Shown: piece by piece, positions 15,616-20,527 of the stretch
How the letters are laid out: every line of letters begins with the position of its first letter
Numbering within the stretch: position 1 is the stretch's first letter
Notes under the pieces: model-generated
What the model was told of the DNA's origin: nothing
Seen by the model: only the letters and a program-made list of their open reading frames with translations
The model's database searches: none
Position numbers and translations under genes: made by a program
NCBI GenBank assembly: GCA_964556785.1
Contig: CAZKXM010000029.1
Span: 1-20,527, forward strand
Length of the DNA: 20,527 nucleotides
Origin: CAG-1031 sp964556785
GTDB taxonomy: Bacteria > Bacteroidota > Bacteroidia > Bacteroidales > Muribaculaceae
Direction of reading: 5' to 3'

Positions 15616-16826
15616 TGGCTAAACGGAAGAAAATATTGATTATTTCTGCTGTCTTTCCGCCGGAACAAGTCACGTCGGCATATCTTAATTATGATTTAGC
15701 CAAAAGGCTGTCGGAAGATTATAGTGTCGTTGTGTTGCGTCCGAAACCAACAAGACCTATCGGCGCATGTTTCAGTAATGATTTGTGGACTGACCCTGAC
15801 TTTGAAACAATCCAAATTGATTCCTACACCAATCCGCAGTCGCAGTTGATTGGCCGCTTCAAGGAAGCAATTGATTTCAGCAGGAAGTGTAACGCATACA
15901 TCAGGAAGAATCATACGGATATTGATTTTGTATACAACGACGGATGGCAACTTTTCGGGCTCTATCTGATTGCAAAAGAGTGTCGGAAATATAAAATACC
16001 TTACATTGTACCGATACAGGATATTTATCCGGAATCCTTATTCACCGGAAGAAAATTGCCAAAGAGTTTTGACCGTCTCATAAGCTATCCATTGCGATGC
16101 ATCGACAGATATTATCAAAAGCACGCAGCAATGGTAAGGACAATCTCGGCGGAAATGGCCGATTACCTGGCGGAATCAAGGTCAATTCACCGGGATAAAT
16201 ACCTCACCATAAACAATTGGCAGAACGATGAGGATTTCAAGGAAATTCCGGATCATTCGCGTAGTGATTCATTGACCTTCTGCTATGTAGGCAGCCTAAA
16301 CGAGCATGCTAACGTTGATTTGATTATCAAGGCTTTTCATGAAGCAAATTTGCCGAACGCACGGTTGAACATTTATGGCGGTGGTAATCAGAAGGCCGCA
16401 TGTGAGAAACTCGTTACGGATATTGGAGCCGACAATATTTTCTTCGGGTATGTTTCACGCAAGGAAATACCTGAGGTCCAGGCAAAGGCCGATGCCCTGA
16501 TTCTGGCACTTCCAAAAGGGAACGGAACATTATGTCTGCCTTCAAAACTCACATCGTATCTTCTGTCGGGAAAACCGGTTATAGCGAGTGTGGATGCAGG
16601 AAGTTCGACATCAAACATAATAAAGCACGAAAGCTGCGGCATTGTTGTGCCTCCTGATGATTTGAATGCGTTAAGAATGGCCTTTATTGATTTCGGGAAT
16701 AAAAGTCAGACTGAATTAGCACAAATGTCGCAAAACAGCCGCTCGTTTGCAGTGGCGAATCTTACTCGCGAAACAAATCTTGAAAAATTGCTTGTCACTA
16801 TCAAAAGCGTCTTAAACAATGATTGA
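15615..16826 (+). CDS. WbuB-like GT4 glycosyltransferase
   Basis: A 403-aa GT-B enzyme. Features shared with WbuB-type enzymes: KKILIISAVFPPEQVTSAYLNYDLAKRL at the N-terminus, the PIQDIYPESLFTGRKLP block (about residues 134-150) and AAMVRTISAEMADYL. The donor domain carries FCYVGSLNEHANVDLIIKAF, LNIYGGGNQKAACEKL, GYVSRKEIPEVQAKADALIL and PSKLTSYLLSGKPVIASVDAGSSTSNII. E. coli WbuB is an L-FucNAc transferase; because a FnlA/CapD-like gene begins at the right edge, a FucNAc-type donor is plausible here but not proven. Start ATG shares its first base with the preceding stop (TAATG), and its end overlaps the TagF-like gene by 8 bp. Confidence 0.87.
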   Translation: MAKRKKILIISAVFPPEQVTSAYLNYDLAKRLSEDYSVVVLRPKPTRPIGACFSNDLWTDPDFETIQIDSYTNPQSQLIGRFKEAIDFSRKCNAYIRKNHTDIDFVYNDGWQLFGLYLIAKECRKYKIPYIVPIQDIYPESLFTGRKLPKSFDRLISYPLRCIDRYYQKHAAMVRTISAEMADYLAESRSIHRDKYLTINNWQNDEDFKEIPDHSRSDSLTFCYVGSLNEHANVDLIIKAFHEANLPNARLNIYGGGNQKAACEKLVTDIGADNIFFGYVSRKEIPEVQAKADALILALPKGNGTLCLPSKLTSYLLSGKPVIASVDAGSSTSNIIKHESCGIVVPPDDLNALRMAFIDFGNKSQTELAQMSQNSRSFAVANLTRETNLEKLLVTIKSVLNND

Positions 16827-18000
16827 AACAAAGATGCACGGATTTAGAGCCCGTTTGGATTATGTTCTGAAACATAACAAGCTTGTCAATAGGTTGTTCA
16901 GAAGCACTCTGAGCAGTGTGATGAAAGTTTGGGGGACATTCATTCCGGTTGATGATAAGTTGATCCTTTTTAGCGGACACAGTAGAAAGTATAATGACAG
17001 TCCGAGAGCTATCTATGAGTACATGATTGCCCGGAAGGAGTTTAAGGACTACAAATTCGTGTGGGCTTTAGAAGACCCTGATAACGTGGAGATACCGGGC
17101 CCGGCAATAAAGATTAAAGCTGATTCAGCAGCCTATTTCAAAGCTTCATTAAAAGCAAAATACTGGATTACGTGCGTTAATATCGAACGAAGTCTTCGAT
17201 ATAAGAAGAAAGGGTGTAAATACCTGAACACCTGGCATGGAGTTGCATTCAATTGCATAGGCAACGCCGCCGGAGGAAGAAATGACTATGATTTCAGTCA
17301 TATCAATTATTTCTGTTATGAGAGTGATTATCAGAAAAATATCTTCAAAAGAGATTTCAATGTACGGGAAGACGCATTGATTCCCACAGGTTTGCCCCGC
17401 AATGATGTGTTATACTCTACTACTCCTAAAGAAATCAATCTTCTGAAGAAAAAATTGGGCTTACCTCTTGATAAAAAGATTATCCTGTATGCTCCCACTT
17501 GGAGAGACAGTAAGGACGGAGGTGCCTCTTATGCAATTAAACCTCCGATCGACTTCAAGGCATGGGAACGGAAACTTAAAGATGAATATGTACTTCTTTT
17601 GAGAACTCATGCTTACACCACAAATCTGCTTGGTGTGCAATTCAATGACTTCTGCAGAGATTTCTCCAATTATCCGAACATCAACGATCTTTATAAGGTG
17701 TCGGATATACTGATCTCTGACTATTCGGCTTGCATTGCCGATTATTCAATTCTTGAGCGACCCGTTATCTGTTTCGCCTATGATTATGACGAATATAAGG
17801 CGGAGCGCGGCCTTTATATTGATTTCCGCCAGGAGATGCCTAACGGGGTATTTTCTGATCAGGAATCGATTCTGAAGCACATTCTGTCACTCGATTATGC
17901 TGCAGAGTGCCGGAAGACAAAACATATGATTAAAGACAAATTCACTTATATCGGAGGTAATGCCACACAAAAGTGTGTAGAGACTATATTCGATGCATGA
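16819..18000 (+). CDS. CDP-glycerol:polyol-phosphate transferase (TagB/TagF-like)
   Basis: A 393-aa member of the CDP-glycerol glycerophosphotransferase family, which moves glycerol-phosphate (or a related polyol-phosphate) from a CDP-activated donor to a glycan. Visible motifs: KYLNTWHGVAFN with H140, IPTGLPRNDVLYS (GLPRND, 191-196), ILYAPTWRD (222-230), LLLRTHAYTTNLL with H264, and ISDYSACIADYSILERPVICFAYDYDEYKAERGLYIDF. H140 and H264 align with the two catalytic His positions known from TagF. No membrane helix is seen, as expected for a peripheral enzyme. The aminotransferase and CDP-transferase fusion just downstream likely make its donor. Compared with Gram-positive TagF it lacks the large N-terminal membrane-targeting extension, so one transfer per repeat unit is more likely than poly(glycerol-phosphate) synthesis. 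Confidence 0.9.
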   Translation: MIETKMHGFRARLDYVLKHNKLVNRLFRSTLSSVMKVWGTFIPVDDKLILFSGHSRKYNDSPRAIYEYMIARKEFKDYKFVWALEDPDNVEIPGPAIKIKADSAAYFKASLKAKYWITCVNIERSLRYKKKGCKYLNTWHGVAFNCIGNAAGGRNDYDFSHINYFCYESDYQKNIFKRDFNVREDALIPTGLPRNDVLYSTTPKEINLLKKKLGLPLDKKIILYAPTWRDSKDGGASYAIKPPIDFKAWERKLKDEYVLLLRTHAYTTNLLGVQFNDFCRDFSNYPNINDLYKVSDILISDYSACIADYSILERPVICFAYDYDEYKAERGLYIDFRQEMPNGVFSDQESILKHILSLDYAAECRKTKHMIKDKFTYIGGNATQKCVETIFDA

Positions 18001-18035
18001 TTCTGATATAAAAGTAAAGACAGTTCACATTTGCA

Positions 18036-19115
18036 ATGATAAATTTCACGGTAGGTCCGGTTCAGTCTTCTGAGTCGGTCTGTTCAATAGGCGCTGAACA
18101 AGTGCCGTATTTCCGCACACAAGAGTTCTCCGAGCTTATGCTTGAGAATGAAAGGCTGATGCTTAAATTCACAAATGCGCCTGAAAACAGTAGAGCGGTG
18201 TTCCTTACGTCGTCCAGCTCGGGCGGTATGGAGGCAGCAGTTATGAACACCTTGACGCCTAATGACAAGGCTATTGTGATTAACGGCGGAAGTTTCGGAG
18301 AACGATTTGTTGAGCTTCTCTCACTACATTCAATCCCCTATTCTGAAATAAAGATAGAGCATGGAAAAGCGTTAAGACCGGAACACCTGACCCCATTCGA
18401 GAACCAGGGTTACACCGCTCTCCTTATGCAGAAGCATGAGACATCAACAGGCGTGCACTACGACATGGATTTTATCAGTGACTTCTGTAAACGCAATGGC
18501 ATTTTTCTGATTGTCGATACGGTCAGCACGTTTTTATGCGATCCATTCGACATGGCTGAATCTGGTGCCGATGTTATGATTACCGGAAGTCAGAAGGCAT
18601 TGGCTTGCCCTCCCGGTATATCAATCTTGGTGCTGTCTCCTGTAGCGATTAAGCGAATCAGCAATACAAAATGTTTATGTCAGTATTTTGACCTGAACCT
18701 TGCTCTGAAAAATCAGGATCGTGGACAAACGCCCTGGACACCGGCAGTGGGAATATTGCGTCAGATAAATGCCAGACTCAAGGAGATCGATGCTAATGGA
18801 GGCACACCTGAAGAAATCAGCAGGTGCGCCGCTCTGGCCTCATATTTCCGCAAAGAACTCGTCAGAAATAATCTGCCATTTGAAATTGTATCGGAGAGTA
18901 TGTCGAACGCTCTTACTCCATTACACCCGTTAACTCAGTCTGCTCACGAGATTTTCCTGAAATTAAAAGATGAATATGGAATCTGGGTGTGCCCTAACGG
19001 CGGAAGCATGAAAGACACAGTGTTCAGAGTCGGTCACATGGGATGCCTTGAGCAAGCTGACTATGATAAGTTGATTACTGCGTTTCTCAGTTTGAAAGAA
19101 AAAGGATTCATATAA
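18036..19115 (+). CDS. Class V PLP-dependent aminotransferase (AEP-/alanine-glyoxylate-type)
   Basis: A 359-aa fold-type I PLP enzyme. The N-terminus INFTVGPVQSSESV is typical of the 2-aminoethylphosphonate-pyruvate and alanine/serine-glyoxylate aminotransferase branch. TSSSSGGMEAAVMN binds the PLP phosphate region, D161 in LIVDTVSTFLCD would contact the pyridine nitrogen, and K187 in MITGSQKALACPPG is the Schiff-base lysine; FRVGHMG near the C-terminus binds carboxylate in relatives. The amino-acceptor substrate is unknown. It is coupled by TAATG to a cytidylyltransferase-oxidoreductase fusion, so an aminated small polyol or aminoalkyl-phosphate precursor that is later CDP-activated is a reasonable guess. 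Phosphonate synthesis is less supported because no PEP mutase or phosphonopyruvate decarboxylase is in the window. Confidence 0.88.
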   Translation: MINFTVGPVQSSESVCSIGAEQVPYFRTQEFSELMLENERLMLKFTNAPENSRAVFLTSSSSGGMEAAVMNTLTPNDKAIVINGGSFGERFVELLSLHSIPYSEIKIEHGKALRPEHLTPFENQGYTALLMQKHETSTGVHYDMDFISDFCKRNGIFLIVDTVSTFLCDPFDMAESGADVMITGSQKALACPPGISILVLSPVAIKRISNTKCLCQYFDLNLALKNQDRGQTPWTPAVGILRQINARLKEIDANGGTPEEISRCAALASYFRKELVRNNLPFEIVSESMSNALTPLHPLTQSAHEIFLKLKDEYGIWVCPNGGSMKDTVFRVGHMGCLEQADYDKLITAFLSLKEKGFI

Positions 19116-20452
19116 TGAAAAAGGTAATTACATATGGAACCTATGATCTTTTTCATGAAGGTCACTACAATCTCCTGAAACGGGCAAAAGCTTTAGGTGA
19201 CTATCTGATTGTCGGAGTTACGACGGATAATTTTGACCTCGAAAGGGGAAAAATGAATACGTGTAACAACGTCATGGAGCGGATCGAAGCCGTTAAGGCT
19301 ACAGGACTTGCCGACCAGATAGTGATTGAAGAGTACCGAGGTCAGAAGATCAGCGACATTCAGAAATATGGTGTCGACATTTTTGCGATAGGCTCTGACT
19401 GGACCGGATACTTCGACTACCTGAATGAATTTTGCGACGTGGTCTATCTTCCGAGAACCGAAGGAATCTCCTCAACGCAATTAAGGAAAAAGAGACCCGT
19501 CGTCAATTTGGGGATTATAGGTACCGGAAGCATAGCGAGAAGGTTCATTACCGAGGTAGCTCATGTCAACAGCGTTGTCGTTACGGCTGTTTATAATCCT
19601 GATCACGATGAAGCAAAAAGATACTGTGACGATTTTGGTGTAGAGAACTGTGCCGGAACCATCGATGAGTTTTTTGAACTCTGTGACTCTGTATATATAG
19701 CGTCGCCCTTTTACACCCACTACGACTATTGTTTATCTGCCTTGAAAGCCGGTAAGAATGTGCTGTGCGAGACCCCTTTTGTAATGAAAGAGAGTCAGGC
19801 GTCAGAACTGTTCAGATTGGCTGATGAAAAAGGACTTGTACTTATGTCGGCCTTAAAAACCGCATACTGCCCGGCTTTCGGACATTTATACACTCTTTTG
19901 AAATCAGGTATTATCGGTGAAATCGTAGAGATCAACACTTCGTCGACCACTCTGCTTGAGGAGGGTTCATATCTGGATGGAAAGAGATATGGCGGTTCAA
20001 TGACTGAAAACGGATGTTTCACTTTACTGCCTATATTGAAATTTTTAGGTACCGATTTCCTGAATATCAATTTCTATTCTAAAGATAAAAACGACATCGA
20101 TATTTTCACAAAAGGTGTCTTGAGATTCGAACACTCAGTGGCCTCTTTTCAAGTAGGAATTGGTGTTAAGACGGAGGGTAATCTTATAATTTCCGGAACA
20201 AAAGGATATGTCTATGTTCCTGCGCCATGGTGGAAAACAGATTACTTTGAAGTTCGATACGAAGATCAGAATCAAAACAAGAAGTACTTCTACCCCTATA
20301 TGGGTGAAGGTTTGAGATACGAGATAAAGGACTTTGCCTCGGCAATCTTAACTCACGACTTTTCATTTTTCAAACTTACAAGAGATGAAATAATCGCCAT
20401 GAGTAAGATTCAGGAAAGTTTCTCGCAGGGAATAAATGTCTTCAAATTGTAA
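19115..20452 (+). CDS. Cytidylyltransferase (TagD-like) fused to Gfo/Idh/MocA oxidoreductase
   Basis: A 445-aa two-domain protein. Residues 1-126 form a glycerol-3-phosphate cytidylyltransferase-type domain: ITYGTYDLFHEGH with the HxGH motif at 14-17, RGKMN (44-48), and RTEGISSTQLR (114-124). This domain would join CMP from CTP to a polyol-phosphate. Residues from about 128 are a Gfo/Idh/MocA NAD(P)-dependent oxidoreductase: GIIGTGSIA (133-141), YIASPFYTHYDYCLSALKAGKNVLCETPF and an ALKTAYCPAF substrate-side segment. The usual EKP catalytic/cofactor motif reads E219-T220-P221, so the Lys is missing. Both domains look full length. The ATG shares a base with the preceding stop. One protein would thus make and activate a reduced polyol; which one is unknown. 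Confidence 0.9.
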   Translation: MKKVITYGTYDLFHEGHYNLLKRAKALGDYLIVGVTTDNFDLERGKMNTCNNVMERIEAVKATGLADQIVIEEYRGQKISDIQKYGVDIFAIGSDWTGYFDYLNEFCDVVYLPRTEGISSTQLRKKRPVVNLGIIGTGSIARRFITEVAHVNSVVVTAVYNPDHDEAKRYCDDFGVENCAGTIDEFFELCDSVYIASPFYTHYDYCLSALKAGKNVLCETPFVMKESQASELFRLADEKGLVLMSALKTAYCPAFGHLYTLLKSGIIGEIVEINTSSTTLLEEGSYLDGKRYGGSMTENGCFTLLPILKFLGTDFLNINFYSKDKNDIDIFTKGVLRFEHSVASFQVGIGVKTEGNLIISGTKGYVYVPAPWWKTDYFEVRYEDQNQNKKYFYPYMGEGLRYEIKDFASAILTHDFSFFKLTRDEIIAMSKIQESFSQGINVFKL

Positions 20453-20472
20453 ATCATAAAGAATCCATATAA

Positions 20473-20527
20473 ATGTCAGTTTTCAAAGATAAGACGCTGC
20501 TGATCACCGGCGGGACCGGGTCGTTCG
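20473..20527 (+). CDS. Nucleotide-sugar 4,6-dehydratase/epimerase, N-terminus only (3' end outside window)
   Basis: Only the first 18 codons are present. They encode MSVFKDKTLLITGGTGSF, the NAD(P)-binding glycine motif TGGTGSFG in the form typical of extended SDR enzymes of the CapD/FlaA1 group, such as FnlA/CapE or PseB (UDP-GlcNAc 4,6-dehydratases with or without epimerase activity). The spacing of 20 bp after the fusion gene keeps it in the same operon. FnlA-type activity would start UDP-L-FucNAc synthesis and would fit the WbuB-like transferase upstream, but so little sequence cannot separate the subfamilies. Confidence 0.8.
   Translation, partial: MSVFKDKTLLITGGTGSF

Noticed and set aside
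18036..19115. Phosphonate (2-aminoethylphosphonate) synthesis as the role of the aminotransferase
   Set aside because: No PEP mutase or phosphonopyruvate decarboxylase gene is in the window; the neighbours favour CDP-polyol chemistry. It remains possible if those genes lie beyond the right edge.
1..20527. CRISPR arrays, tRNA or rRNA genes, insertion sequences
   Set aside because: No spaced direct repeats, cloverleaf-like segments, rRNA motifs or transposase genes were recognised by eye on either strand.

Overview
The window reads as a gut-type Bacteroidales chromosome, possibly Muribaculaceae (family-level placement is a guess). The signs are a Bacteroidetes-style tyrosine recombinase with an RGM motif, a TAnnTTTG-type -7 promoter element, AT-rich start contexts in place of strong Shine-Dalgarno sites, and the recombinase / invertible promoter / UpxY-type antiterminator order that marks Bacteroides-like capsule loci. 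All genes lie on the + strand.

Layout. 1-725 is the 3' part of phosphoglycerate kinase (pgk), a housekeeping gene closed by a hairpin terminator near 749-792. 877-2082 is a tyrosine site-specific recombinase with its catalytic residues in place. 2083-2521 has no convincing gene. It holds a 224-bp invertible promoter cassette: perfect 21-bp inverted repeats at 2138-2158 and 2341-2361 around a 182-bp segment carrying a rightward Bacteroidetes promoter (2291-2321). The sequence is therefore in the apparent ON orientation. A hairpin-rich leader follows (2362-2521). 2522-3079 is a NusG-like UpxY antiterminator, overlapping by 4 bp an unrecognised 269-aa protein (3076-3885) that occupies the place UpxZ takes in Bacteroides.

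3965-20527 (open at the right edge) is a tightly packed capsular/surface polysaccharide operon: flippase (Wzx), polymerase (Wzy), GT-B glycosyltransferase, heparinase II/III-like protein, second glycosyltransferase, UDP-ManNAc dehydrogenase (WecC), a frameshifted alpha/beta-hydrolase-like gene, UDP-GlcNAc 2-epimerase (WecB), GT4 glycosyltransferase, hexapeptide-repeat acetyltransferase, WbuB-like glycosyltransferase, TagB/TagF-like polyol-phosphate transferase, class V aminotransferase, a cytidylyltransferase::Gfo/Idh/MocA fusion, and the first codons of a nucleotide-sugar dehydratase/epimerase. Many neighbours overlap by 1-44 bp, which points to one transcript.

How the genes fit together (inference). 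The recombinase flips the promoter; UpxY lets polymerase read through the long operon. WecB and WecC make UDP-ManNAcA. The final partial gene and the WbuB-like transferase suggest a 6-deoxy-HexNAc such as FucNAc. The aminotransferase, cytidylyltransferase-oxidoreductase fusion and TagF-like transferase suggest a CDP-activated glycerol- or aminopolyol-phosphate decoration. Wzx/Wzy export and polymerise the repeat unit. No initiating sugar-phosphate transferase or chain-length regulator is seen; these may lie downstream.

Most notable for a second look: the invertible promoter with its own recombinase, the UpxZ-position unknown protein, the C7 tract that switches off a capsule-modification gene, and the aminotransferase / CDP-transferase-oxidoreductase / TagF module.
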